A stretch of DNA of 64,000 nt, taken from Paraburkholderia domus (GTDB lineage Bacteria; Pseudomonadota; Gammaproteobacteria; Burkholderiales; Burkholderiaceae). The stretch covers positions 310,001-374,000 of the forward strand of contig NZ_CAJNAT010000003.1 of NCBI RefSeq assembly GCF_905220705.1, written 5' to 3'. Below are positions 37,821 to 46,256 of the stretch, one piece after another; positions within the stretch are counted from its first letter, which is position 1, and each line of letters starts with the position of its first letter. The position numbers and the translations under genes were made by a program. Below the pieces are notes generated by a model. It ran no database searches. It saw nothing but the letters and a program-made list of their open reading frames with translations, and was not told the origin of the DNA.

Positions 37821-38375
37821 ATGATTCCCCGCGACCTCACCTTCGTTCTCGGCGGCGCCCGTTCGGGCAAGAGCGTGCACGCCGAACAACTGGCGAACGA
37901 CAGCGCCCTCCCCGTCACGTACATCGCCACCGCGCGCGTGGCCGACGACGCCGAATTCAGCGCGCGCATCGCGCATCATCGTGAGCGGCGTCCGGCGCAT
38001 TGGCAATTGCATGAAGCGGACCTCGATCTCGCCGGTGCCGTGACGCAAATCGACGCGCCCGGGCATTGCATTCTGATCGACTGCCTGACGCTGTGGCTCG
38101 CCAACCTGCTGTGCCCACCTGACGGCGACGGCTTGCCGGTCGATCACTATCACGCACACTTCGCCGCGCTGGAAGCGGCGTTCGTCAACACTAAAGGCAA
38201 GATCATCGTGGTCAGCAATGAAATTGGCCTGGGCGTGGTGCCACTCGGCGCGGAAACACGCCTCTATGTCGACGAACTCGGGCGGCTCAATCAGCGCATC
38301 GCCGCGTTGAGCACCCAGGTCACGATGATGGTCGCAGGCTTGCCGCTCGCCTTGAAAACAGCGGGCAGCGCGTGA
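37821..38375 (+). CDS. cobU: Adenosylcobinamide kinase / guanylyltransferase
   Basis: A 184-residue bifunctional enzyme (CobU/CobP) activating cobinamide to GDP-cobinamide. The P-loop is [20 protein letters not shown]; the guanylylated His region is [14 protein letters not shown], with [14 protein letters not shown] and [11 protein letters not shown] following. The ATG is set where family sequence begins. A TACAAT hexamer only seven bases upstream could be a -10, which would make the mRNA nearly leaderless, but no -35 is visible. Its stop overlaps the cbiB start (TGATG). Confidence 0.95.
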   Translation: MIPRDLTFVLGGARSGKSVHAEQLANDSALPVTYIATARVADDAEFSARIAHHRERRPAHWQLHEADLDLAGAVTQIDAPGHCILIDCLTLWLANLLCPPDGDGLPVDHYHAHFAALEAAFVNTKGKIIVVSNEIGLGVVPLGAETRLYVDELGRLNQRIAALSTQVTMMVAGLPLALKTAGSA

Positions 38376-39310
38376 TGCTGTCGCTTCCTTTGATCGTGAC
38401 CCTGGCAACGGCGGGCGTCGCCGTCGACCGTTGGCTCGGTGAGCCGCGCACCGCGCACCCGCTGGTCGGCTTCGGCAAATGGGCGATGCGTCTCGAAACG
38501 CGCTACAACACCGGCCGGCGTTTGCGGCTCAAGGGGCTGCTCGCGTGGTCGCTGGCGGTCATGCCGCCGGTGCTGATCGCCTGGTTTCTCGTCTCCGTGC
38601 TGCCGTTTTTTGCGGCCTGCGCGGTGCATGTCGTGTTGCTGTGGTTCGCCCTCGGCGCGCGCAGTCTGCACGATCACATTGCGCCGATCGCCGAAGCACT
38701 GACGCGACGCGACCTGGCGCAAGCGCGTCTGCTGACCTCCCGCATCGTGTCGCGCGAAACCGCTCATGCCGACGAAGCGGCGCTGTCGCGCGCCGCCGTC
38801 GAATCGGCGCTGGAGAACGGCAACGACGCGATTTTCGGCGCACTGTTCTGGTTTGCAATCGCGGGCGGTCCGGGCGCGCTGGGGTTTCGTCTGGCCAACA
38901 CGCTCGATGCCATGTGGGGCTACCGCACGTCGCGTTATTTACGCTTCGGCTGGGCCGCCGCGCGCATCGACGATGTCCTCAACTGGATTCCCGCGCGCCT
39001 CACCGCCGCGAGCTATGCCTTGCTCGGCGACACGCGCACCGCGCTGCATTGCTGGCGCGAACAGGCACCGCGGTGGGATAGTCCGAACGCCGGACCGGTC
39101 ATGGCGTCGGGCGCGGGCAGCCTGAATGTGTTGATCGGCGGGCCCGCGGTGTATCACGGCGCGCTTGAACACCGGCCGACGCTAGGCTTCGGACACCCCG
39201 CAAAGGCCACGCATGTCACGGCGGCATTGATGCTGGTGGAACGCACGGTCATTCTCTGGCTGGCGATGTTGATCGTGCTGGCGTTGCTCAGCGTGCCCTT
39301 CCATGGTTGA
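38375..39310 (+). CDS. cbiB: Adenosylcobinamide-phosphate synthase
   Basis: A 311-residue membrane enzyme (CbiB/CobD) attaching aminopropanol phosphate to adenosylcobyric acid. The N-terminal helix holds VAVDRWLGEPRTAHPLVGFG, a family hallmark, and ARIDDVLNWIPARLTAASYAL and SPNAGPVMASGAGSLNVLIG are also conserved. A GTG one codon earlier is possible. It overlaps cobU by one base and the next gene by eight, so the four genes cobU-cbiB-cobD-btuF are tightly coupled. Confidence 0.95.
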   Translation: MLSLPLIVTLATAGVAVDRWLGEPRTAHPLVGFGKWAMRLETRYNTGRRLRLKGLLAWSLAVMPPVLIAWFLVSVLPFFAACAVHVVLLWFALGARSLHDHIAPIAEALTRRDLAQARLLTSRIVSRETAHADEAALSRAAVESALENGNDAIFGALFWFAIAGGPGALGFRLANTLDAMWGYRTSRYLRFGWAAARIDDVLNWIPARLTAASYALLGDTRTALHCWREQAPRWDSPNAGPVMASGAGSLNVLIGGPAVYHGALEHRPTLGFGHPAKATHVTAALMLVERTVILWLAMLIVLALLSVPFHG

Positions 39311-40340
39311 TCGAACCGCTGGTCACAGGGCCGATACCGGCACCGAATTCAACACCGTGGTCCACGGCGGCAATCTGCACGAAGCGGCTGAGCGTTACGG
39401 CATTCCATACGCGCAATGGCTCGACCTGTCGACGGGTATCAATCCGCATGGATATCCTGTGCCTCCGATTCCCGCCGATGCCTGGCGCCGCCTGCCCGAC
39501 GACGGCGACGGTTTTGCGGCCTGCGCCGCCCGTTACTATGGCGCGCCCGATGCCGCGCATGTTCTGCCCGTAGCGGGAAGCCAGGCGGCGATTCGCGCGC
39601 TGCCCTCGCTGCTGCCACGTGGTCAGGTTGGCATCGCGCCGCTCACCTACAGCGAATATGTGCCCGCTTTCGAGAGGGCAGGACACGAAGTCGTGCCACT
39701 GGATGCAACTTGGGACACCTTGCCCGATGCGTTCACCCATGTTGTCGTAGTGAATCCTAACAATCCGACCGCCGAACATCTGAGCGCCGGCAAGCTGCTT
39801 CACTGGCATGCACAACTCGCCGCGCGCGGCGGCACGCTGCTGATCGATGAGGCCTTCGCCGATACGATGCCGTCGGCGTCGCTCGCGGCAAGCACCCATC
39901 GCGCCGGGCTGATCGTGTTGCGTTCGCCGGGCAAATTCTTTGGACTCGCCGGCGTGCGCGCGGGCTTTGTGCTCGGTGCGCCGGCCTGGCTCGACGCATT
40001 GCGTCGTACGCTCGGGGCGTGGACGGTCAGCGGACCGGCGCGCCATGCCGTCAAAGCCGCCTTCGAAGACGAATTGTGGCAACAGCAGATGCGTACGCGG
40101 CTCGATGCCGAAAGCGCCCGTCTGGTGAGTCTGTTGCATGCACAAGGTCTCGCCACACACAGCACACCGCTCTTCGCCTGGACCGACGATGTACGCGCCG
40201 CCGCTCTGCATGAAGCATTGGCGCGACGCGGCGTGTGGACACGGCTCTTCACGGCATCAGGCAGCGTGCGTTTCGGGCTGCCTGCGAGCGACGCGGAATG
40301 GGCGCGCCTCGAAGAGAGTTTGCGCGAGGCTACTCGATGA
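39303..40340 (+). CDS. cobD: Threonine-phosphate decarboxylase (PLP fold I aminotransferase-like)
   Basis: A 345-residue enzyme making (R)-1-amino-2-propanol phosphate, the linker in the nucleotide loop of B12. It begins with the family's FNTVVHGGNLHEAAERYGIP, then LDLSTGINPHGYP. The PLP contacts are VNPNNPTAEHL and LLIDEAFADTMP, and the Schiff-base Lys is in LRSPGKFFGLAGVRAGF. The start overlaps cbiB by eight bases and its stop overlaps the btuF start (ATGA). Called CobC in the Pseudomonas naming scheme. Confidence 0.94.
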   Translation: MVDRTAGHRADTGTEFNTVVHGGNLHEAAERYGIPYAQWLDLSTGINPHGYPVPPIPADAWRRLPDDGDGFAACAARYYGAPDAAHVLPVAGSQAAIRALPSLLPRGQVGIAPLTYSEYVPAFERAGHEVVPLDATWDTLPDAFTHVVVVNPNNPTAEHLSAGKLLHWHAQLAARGGTLLIDEAFADTMPSASLAASTHRAGLIVLRSPGKFFGLAGVRAGFVLGAPAWLDALRRTLGAWTVSGPARHAVKAAFEDELWQQQMRTRLDAESARLVSLLHAQGLATHSTPLFAWTDDVRAAALHEALARRGVWTRLFTASGSVRFGLPASDAEWARLEESLREATR

Positions 40341-41248
40341 TTCGATTCCGACGCTTCGCCATCACCGCAGCACTTTTCGCGAGCGCGGTGCATGCGTACG
40401 CCGCGATCACCGTCACCGACGACACCGGCGCAACAGTCACCTTGCCTGCGCCCGCACAACGCGTCATCAGTCTCGCGCCGCATGTCACCGAACTGCTGTA
40501 TGCCGCAGGTGGTGGCACGAAACTGGTCGGTGCCGTGTCCTACAGCGACTATCCGGCTGAAGCGAAGCAGCTACCGCGCGTCGGCGACAATAAGGCGCTC
40601 GACCTCGAACGGATCGTAGCGTTGAAGCCCGATCTGATCGTCGCATGGCGGCATGGCAACGCGCAGCGCCAACTCGATCGCCTGCGCGAGATGCACGTGC
40701 CGCTGTTCTTTAGCGAACCGCGTCGTCTCGACGATGTTGCCGTGTCGCTGACGAAGCTCGGGCAATTGCTCGGCACGTCGCCTGCCGCCGACGCAGCGGC
40801 GGCGGCATATCGGCAGGACATCGCACGATTGCGCACGCAGTATGCGAGCCGGCCGCCTGTCAGCGTGTTCTATCAGGTGTGGGATCAACCGTTAATGACG
40901 CTCAACGGCGAACATATGGTCAGCGATGTGATTGCGCTATGCGGCGGCCGCAATGTGTTTGCAAAACTCGAGCCGCTGGTGCCGACCGTCTCGACGGAAG
41001 CCGTGCTTGCAGCGAATCCGGAAGCGATCTTCACCGCCGCGCCCGGCGCGACCAAACCAGACACGACCCTGCCGCAACTCGATACATGGCGCGCGTGGCC
41101 GAGTCTGAAGGCGGTGGCGAACAACAATCTGTTCGCCATCGACGGCGATCTGATCAACCGGCCGGCACCGCGTATTGCGCAAGGGGCGAAGCAAATGTGC
41201 GAGGACCTGGAGGTAGCGCGCTCGCACAGGAAGAATGGCGAGCAATGA
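40337..41248 (+). CDS. btuF: Cobalamin-binding periplasmic protein of the B12 ABC importer
   Basis: A 303-residue solute-binding protein of the BtuF/FecB cluster. The signal peptide MIRFRRFAITAALFASAVHA/YA is followed by TVTDDTGATVTLPAPAQRVI, typical of this class. HVTELLYAAGGGTKLVGAVS and LDLERIVALKPDLIVAW are conserved. The ATG overlaps the previous stop (ATGA). Partner permease and ATPase genes (btuC, btuD) lie 5 kb away on the other strand, beyond the Fic gene. Confidence 0.93.
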   Translation: MIRFRRFAITAALFASAVHAYAAITVTDDTGATVTLPAPAQRVISLAPHVTELLYAAGGGTKLVGAVSYSDYPAEAKQLPRVGDNKALDLERIVALKPDLIVAWRHGNAQRQLDRLREMHVPLFFSEPRRLDDVAVSLTKLGQLLGTSPAADAAAAAYRQDIARLRTQYASRPPVSVFYQVWDQPLMTLNGEHMVSDVIALCGGRNVFAKLEPLVPTVSTEAVLAANPEAIFTAAPGATKPDTTLPQLDTWRAWPSLKAVANNNLFAIDGDLINRPAPRIAQGAKQMCEDLEVARSHRKNGEQ

Positions 41249-41284
41249 TGCAGCTGCAAAAATCGTGAATCAGGAAGTATCGCA

Positions 41285-42700
41285 TTAGCGCGAGACAACG
41301 TCTGCCCGCTTGAACGGCCACTGCTCGAATTCGGAAAGCCGCAAGCGATAACGCGCGACATTGCCTAGATAGAGGTGGTCGAGATCGGACTGGATCGCGT
41401 CGACAAACGAAGACATATCGCCTACCGCCACCAGATTCTGTGCGAGCGTTTCGATCTCGTTGCGTGTGCCAGCAAGGCCGCCGCGAATCACCTCCTGCAC
41501 CACCTGTATCAACGCATTGCGATACTTGAGGCGAAACGCGTCCGGCTCTCCGACCGATTGTCGGATTGCCAGATAACGCTGACACGAGCGCTCGTACGCC
41601 CAGATAAAGACATCGCGCAACAACTCGACGCGATTGGCCTCGTACACACCGAGCGTACCGTCGACGTAGGCTTTTTCGGGAACGTCGATAAATGACAGCG
41701 GACACAGATTCTGCCGGATCAGGGGGATATTCGCGGTGAGACGCGAGACCCGTTTGTTGACGTCTTCGAACGGCTGCAGATACGGCAGGTGCACCATGCT
41801 GAAGAAAGCCTGCTCGAAGGGGTCGTCGATCTGGGCGGCCTTGTTCAACACCGCCTCGAAGCATTCTGCGATCTGCTGCGGCACGGCGAGCGGGAAAAAT
41901 ACGGTGCCGCTGATCTCCACTTCGCGCACGCGCAAACGGCCGCTAGCGAACGGGTCAGACATCAGATTGTCGGAGAGAATCGCGTGAAGGTTCAGTACGG
42001 TGAATCGATTGAAGCCCACTTCGTCCGCGCTCTCAACGATCATTTCGATCGCGGCCTTGTGGTTGAGGATCATCTGCGTTTCCTGAGCGTCCTTGCCCTC
42101 CGCAATGTGCCCTTGCTCGATCAGCCGTACGGTGTCGAGCCGCGTGTAGGTATTGCCCTCGAGTCGCGACGACGCCCACGACAAATCGATCAGAAGCCGG
42201 CTCATGATGTCGCGCGCGTAAGTGCCGGCAGGCCGGCCATCCGCCGACGTGCGGCCCCACTCGTGCAGACGGGCACGCTGCGCTTGCGATAAATACGCGT
42301 CCTGATTCGGACGATAGCGTTCGAGAAACGCGCGGTTATAGCCGACCGGCCGGCGCTCGTGCAGTGGCCGATTTACTTCTGCGCGCACCTCGAGACCCGC
42401 ACTCGACACGGGCACATAGGCCTCACCGGAAGTGCCTGCGCCAGTGATAGCCTTTGCGGGGAAAACAGCCGCGCCGGAAGCGGATGCCTGCTTGTAGGCC
42501 ACTGCGCGGCCAGCACCTTCCGAGATGATCCGGCCAGCCTCGAGCAACACGTCGAGACGGCGTTGCAGTGTGCGGCGCTGCATGGGATGGCGGCGCGCGG
42601 CAAGTGCCGCAGCGAGCGCACGAACGCCCCGCCCGTCAGCGCTTGCAGCGATAAGCTGCTCGATCAGATCCAATTCCTGCTTGATGCCATTGCTGTTCAT
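41285..42700 (-). CDS. Fic-family protein with winged-helix N-terminus; catalytic His replaced by Gln
   Basis: A 471-residue protein. I use the ATG five bases after GGGTGGCGCG; a GTG three codons earlier is open. Residues ~1-60 form a winged helix (RRHPMQRRTLQRRLDVLLEAG) likely to bind DNA. The class II inhibitory motif S-x-x-x-E-G is present in SWASSRLEGNTYT (E181). The Fic core motif, normally HPFxxGNGR, reads QPFEDVNKR with Q309 in the His place and Val and Lys at the two Gly positions. AMPylation by the standard mechanism is therefore doubtful; the variant is known from related database proteins by memory. It lies alone between two converging B12 operons, with a motif-rich upstream region suggesting autoregulation. 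Confidence 0.88.
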   Translation of the reverse strand: MNSNGIKQELDLIEQLIAASADGRGVRALAAALAARRHPMQRRTLQRRLDVLLEAGRIISEGAGRAVAYKQASASGAAVFPAKAITGAGTSGEAYVPVSSAGLEVRAEVNRPLHERRPVGYNRAFLERYRPNQDAYLSQAQRARLHEWGRTSADGRPAGTYARDIMSRLLIDLSWASSRLEGNTYTRLDTVRLIEQGHIAEGKDAQETQMILNHKAAIEMIVESADEVGFNRFTVLNLHAILSDNLMSDPFASGRLRVREVEISGTVFFPLAVPQQIAECFEAVLNKAAQIDDPFEQAFFSMVHLPYLQPFEDVNKRVSRLTANIPLIRQNLCPLSFIDVPEKAYVDGTLGVYEANRVELLRDVFIWAYERSCQRYLAIRQSVGEPDAFRLKYRNALIQVVQEVIRGGLAGTRNEIETLAQNLVAVGDMSSFVDAIQSDLDHLYLGNVARYRLRLSEFEQWPFKRADVVSR

Positions 42701-42723
42701 ACGCGCCACCCATGGAGCCCATG

Positions 42724-42854
42724 TGTCGCGATAAATTCATATCGTGACACTTTTCCGACCATTGTGGCACAAATCAAGCTAATCGCGACACTTTTTACGT
42801 CACAATTTGTCGCAATTTCAGTTTCGCGACAAATCCTCAAAAAAAGTGTCACGA
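42724..42854. promoter_or_regulatory. Cluster of TCGYGACA/TGTCRCGA boxes upstream of the Fic gene
   Basis: Six 8-base boxes of one motif occur in 131 bases: TGTCGCGA 42724, TCGTGACA 42742, TCGCGACA 42783, TGTCGCAA 42808, TCGCGACA 42824, TGTCACGA 42847. Two pairs form inverted repeats: 42724-42732 with 42741-42749 (9 bp, one mismatch) and ATTTGTCGC 42805-42813 with GCGACAAAT 42826-42834 (perfect). The region is far AT-richer than its neighbours. It is the likely promoter/operator of the fic gene, probably bound by the protein's own winged helix. Confidence 0.75.
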
Positions 42855-42902
42855 ATAAAACCAAGACTGACGCATTCCGGAGAGGCGGCAAGCATCAACC
42901 CC

Positions 42903-43493
42903 TCACGCATTCCACCTCACCAACGCCCACTGCTGCGCCTCGTCATCCCGGCGCAACCACACAACCGCCGCCATCTCCAGTGACCACCGCAGACAGCGCT
43001 CCAGCGGCACGTCCAGCACCAGCGAAGCGATCACCCGCATGACACCGGCATGCGTGACGACATACGCCGGCGACAACTCGCGCGTCTGCGCGAACGCATC
43101 GAACCACGCCCGCACCCGCGCAACGAATTGCGCGACACTCTCGCCACCATGCGCACGCGCGTGTTCGAAGTTGGCCGCCCAGTCGTCCAACAACTCGCGA
43201 TCGATCGCGTCCCAGCGCTGCTGCTCCCAGTCACCGAAGTCCATCTCCTTCAGCCGATCGTCATGACTGAGCGCACAGCCGAAATCGTTCGCCATGACCG
43301 CCGCAAGCGTTGCACAACGTGTCAGCGGACTCGACATCAACACACGCGGCGGCGGTACCTGCAAGGTTGCCAGTTTCAGTGCAAGGACACTCGCCGATAT
43401 CTCGGCGTCCTCGGCGAGCGCGACGTCGCTGTGGCCATAGCACACGCCCGAATCGAGCGCGACGGCCGGATGACGAATCAGGACGATATCCAT
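42903..43493 (-). CDS. cobC: Alpha-ribazole phosphatase
   Basis: A 196-residue histidine phosphatase that removes the phosphate from alpha-ribazole-5'-phosphate or adenosylcobalamin phosphate. The phospho-acceptor motif reads MDIVLIRHPAVALDSGVCYG (RHP instead of RHG, as is usual in this group), with RVLMSSPLTRC, KEMDFGDWE and the late catalytic His in VVTHAGVMRVI. The start ATG is where the family begins, and it overlaps cobS by 16 bases. It is the last gene of the btuC-btuD-cobT-cobS-cobC run. Confidence 0.93.
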   Translation of the reverse strand: MDIVLIRHPAVALDSGVCYGHSDVALAEDAEISASVLALKLATLQVPPPRVLMSSPLTRCATLAAVMANDFGCALSHDDRLKEMDFGDWEQQRWDAIDRELLDDWAANFEHARAHGGESVAQFVARVRAWFDAFAQTRELSPAYVVTHAGVMRVIASLVLDVPLERCLRWSLEMAAVVWLRRDDEAQQWALVRWNA

Positions 43494-44254
43494 GCGAGCC
43501 CCACAAGGTAGATGCTCAACTCGAAGATCTGTTGCGCGAAGCCGAGGCAGTCGCCGGTGTAGCCACCGATGCGTCTGACGAAATAGCGACCCAATGCAAA
43601 GCGCAGTGCCATCAGTACACCGAACGTCACGCAGGCGAAGCGCCAATTCGGCGAATCCAGCCAGTTTGGCCAGAGCAACAACGGCAAACCGAACACCGCG
43701 GCGCACAGCAACGCGGGACCACTCAAGCGCTGCGCGACCGGTTTGGCTTTACCTTCGGCACGGACATAGTCGAGCGTGGCCAGATAGCTGATTGCGAACA
43801 CGCGGCTCGCCGCATGCGCTGCAATCATCAGACTTGCGGCGCGCATCGGCGGTAGTGCGGCGAGCGTTTGCCACTTCAATGCCAGCGCGATCACAAGCGC
43901 GATGGCGCCGAAAGCACCGATGCGCGAATCATGCATGATGCGCAACACGTCCTCGCGCGTATAGGCGCCACCGAACGCATCGACGCAATCGGCGAGGCCG
44001 TCCTCGTGAAACGCGCCGGTAACGAGAAGCGACGCAGCCATAGACAGCAGCACCGCTACACCCGCTTGAAATACATGCAACGCCGCGAGATAAACCAGCG
44101 CGCTCAATCCGCCGACCAATAGGCCGACGAGCGGAAAATAACGCGCTGCCGCATTCAGATAGTGCGGCTCATAACCGACCCAACGCGGCACCGGCACGCG
44201 CGTGAAATAGCCAAGCGCCGTGAAGAAATAGCGCAACTCTGCGAGCGGGTTCAT
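43478..44254 (-). CDS. cobS: Adenosylcobinamide-GDP ribazoletransferase (cobalamin synthase)
   Basis: A 258-residue integral membrane enzyme joining GDP-cobinamide and alpha-ribazole. It opens with ELRYFFTALGYFTRVPVPRW, the family start, and has the Mg-binding motif GAFHEDGLADCVDAFGGAYT plus RIMHDSRIGAFGAIAL. Several hydrophobic helices follow. It overlaps cobC and lies 63 bases after cobT. Confidence 0.96.
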   Translation of the reverse strand: MNPLAELRYFFTALGYFTRVPVPRWVGYEPHYLNAAARYFPLVGLLVGGLSALVYLAALHVFQAGVAVLLSMAASLLVTGAFHEDGLADCVDAFGGAYTREDVLRIMHDSRIGAFGAIALVIALALKWQTLAALPPMRAASLMIAAHAASRVFAISYLATLDYVRAEGKAKPVAQRLSGPALLCAAVFGLPLLLWPNWLDSPNWRFACVTFGVLMALRFALGRYFVRRIGGYTGDCLGFAQQIFELSIYLVGLAWISS

Positions 44255-44317
44255 GCGTGAGCCTGACGCGCGTTTCTGTATGACGGCGCCTTGTATAACA
44301 GCACCTCGTATGACGGC

Positions 44318-45385
44318 TCAAGCATCGCGATTCGCAACGCCCGCCGATTCGAAGCTCGCCATTTCGTTGACGAACGCCACCGCCGCGCGCAGCAGTGGCA
44401 CGGCGAGTGCCGCGCCAGTGCCTTCACCGAGACGCATATCGAGCGAAAGCAACGGCAGCGCGCCGAAATGATCGAGCATGCGCCGATGCCCCGCCTCGTT
44501 CGACGCATGCGCGAACACACAATACTCGCGCACGTTCGGTGCGAACGCATCGGCCACCAACAATGCCGAGGTCGCGATGAAACCGTCGACAAGAATCGTC
44601 ATGTGGGCCTGCGCGGCGGCGAGATAGGCGCCCGTCATCATGGCAATTTCGAAGCCGCCGAAAGTGGCAAGCACGTCGAGCGGATCGTTGGAACCAGCGT
44701 GACGCGCGAGCGCCGACGCGAGTACGTTGCGCTTTTTCGCGAGACCCGCGTTGTCGAGACCGGTCCCGCGCCCAACGCACTCGTCGATCGGCACGCCACA
44801 CAGGCGGCTCATCAGACACGCGGCCGACGACGTATTCGCAATCCCCATTTCGCCGAAGCCGATCACATTGGTGCCGAGCGACGCGTGATACCGCACGCGA
44901 GCCGCGCCCGCCTGCATCGCGGCGAGCGCCTGTTCGTGCGTCATCGCGGATTCGCGCGCGAAGTTGCGCGTGCCGGCCGCAACTGGAATATCGATGAGAC
45001 CGTCAGTCGACGGCAGCGGCGTCGCAATGCCTGAGTTGACCACTTCCAGCTCAACACTCGACACCCGGCTCAAGGCATTGATCGCCGCGCCACCCGCAAG
45101 AAAGTTGGCGACCATTTGCGCGGTCACCGCTTGCGGATAAGGGCTCACGCCTTCCTGCGCAATGCCGTGGTCGCCGGCGAACACGATCATTGCCGGACGA
45201 TCGACGGTGGGGTGTTTCGTACGCTGGATCAAGCCCATCTGGCGCGCGAGCGTCTCGAGACGCCCAAGACTGCCGGGCGGCTTGGTCTTGGTATCGATGA
45301 TGTGTTGCAGTTCGGCACGCAGCGTTTGATCAAGCGGTTCGACTTCGGTCAATCCCGACAAACCTGGCAAAGAGGTCATAGACAT
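44318..45385 (-). CDS. cobT: Nicotinate-nucleotide--dimethylbenzimidazole phosphoribosyltransferase
   Basis: A 355-residue enzyme that forms alpha-ribazole-5'-phosphate, the lower ligand of B12. Hallmarks are TKPPGSLGRLETLARQMG, VFAGDHGIAQEGVSPYPQ, NVIGFGEMGIANTSSAACL and LDMRLGEGTGAALAVPL with the catalytic Glu. The start is one of two ATGs two codons apart; neither has a strong Shine-Dalgarno. Gene order btuD-cobT-cobS-cobC is typical of Burkholderia. Confidence 0.96.
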   Translation of the reverse strand: MSMTSLPGLSGLTEVEPLDQTLRAELQHIIDTKTKPPGSLGRLETLARQMGLIQRTKHPTVDRPAMIVFAGDHGIAQEGVSPYPQAVTAQMVANFLAGGAAINALSRVSSVELEVVNSGIATPLPSTDGLIDIPVAAGTRNFARESAMTHEQALAAMQAGAARVRYHASLGTNVIGFGEMGIANTSSAACLMSRLCGVPIDECVGRGTGLDNAGLAKKRNVLASALARHAGSNDPLDVLATFGGFEIAMMTGAYLAAAQAHMTILVDGFIATSALLVADAFAPNVREYCVFAHASNEAGHRRMLDHFGALPLLSLDMRLGEGTGAALAVPLLRAAVAFVNEMASFESAGVANRDA

Positions 45386-45416
45386 TTCTAGAAGAGAGAG
45401 TGTTTTTATAAAGCGC

Positions 45417-46256
45417 TTAGCCTGCCGGCGCGTCATCAGCGGCGGCCGATTCGTGACGCGAGCGCGGCGCGGGAATCAGCGCCTCATGCTCGCCGTCGCG
45501 AATCAGAATCAGCGGATAGCCGAACGCGCGGCTCGTCAGCGTAGGCGTCAGCACGTCATGCACCGGTCCAGCATACGCGCCGCCGTTGCCGTCGAGCAGC
45601 AGCGCATGTGTCGCGAAGCGGCGCGCGAGGTTCAGGTCGTGGCACGAAAACATCACTGTACGCCGAGGCTCGCGCGTCCAGGCGGTCAGCGCTTCGAGGC
45701 AGTCGATCTGGTGGTGAAGATCCAGATGCGAGAGCGGTTCGTCGAGCAACAACAACGGCGCCTCCTGGCACAATACCGCCGCCAGCGCGACGCGTTGACG
45801 TTCACCGCCCGAAAGCGACAGCACGTCGCGCGCAGCGAATGCGGCGAGGCCCAATACATCCAGCGCAGCATGCGCGGCCGCGCGATCGGCCTCGCCCTCC
45901 CAACCCCAGCCGGTCAGATGCGGAAAGCGGTTCAGCATCACGATATCGAGCACGCTAGCGCTGAAGGCGTCCGCTGCGCTTTGCGGCATCAGCGCGCGAC
46001 GCTGCGCGAGCGGTAACGGCTGCCAGTCGGCGAGACGCACGCCATCGAGTTCGACATGACCCGCCGACGGTTGCGCCAGACCGGCGAGGGTGGATAGCAA
46101 TGTCGTCTTACCCGCACCGTTAGGCCCGGCGATACACCAGATCTCACCCGCGTAGAACGTATGCGTGAACGCGTCGAGCAAGGTGCGCATGCCCGCACGC
46201 AAGGTGAGGCGTTGCGCGCTGAGCGCTGAATGTGGGACGTTGTGTGCGTTCATCAT
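45417..46256 (-). CDS. btuD: Vitamin B12 ABC transporter, ATP-binding protein
   Basis: A 279-residue ATPase of the FecCD/BtuCD class. Walker A is IAGPNGAGKTTLLSTLAGL, the signature is LSLSGGERQRVALAAVL, and Walker B is LLLLDEPLSHLDLHHQ; the H-loop follows in MFSCHDLNLARRFATHALLL. Its ATG overlaps the btuC stop (ATGA). It energises the importer with btuC and the BtuF encoded at 40.3-41.2 kb. The C-terminal ~30 residues are a hydrophilic tail. Confidence 0.93.
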   Translation of the reverse strand: MMNAHNVPHSALSAQRLTLRAGMRTLLDAFTHTFYAGEIWCIAGPNGAGKTTLLSTLAGLAQPSAGHVELDGVRLADWQPLPLAQRRALMPQSAADAFSASVLDIVMLNRFPHLTGWGWEGEADRAAAHAALDVLGLAAFAARDVLSLSGGERQRVALAAVLCQEAPLLLLDEPLSHLDLHHQIDCLEALTAWTREPRRTVMFSCHDLNLARRFATHALLLDGNGGAYAGPVHDVLTPTLTSRAFGYPLILIRDGEHEALIPAPRSRHESAAADDAPAG

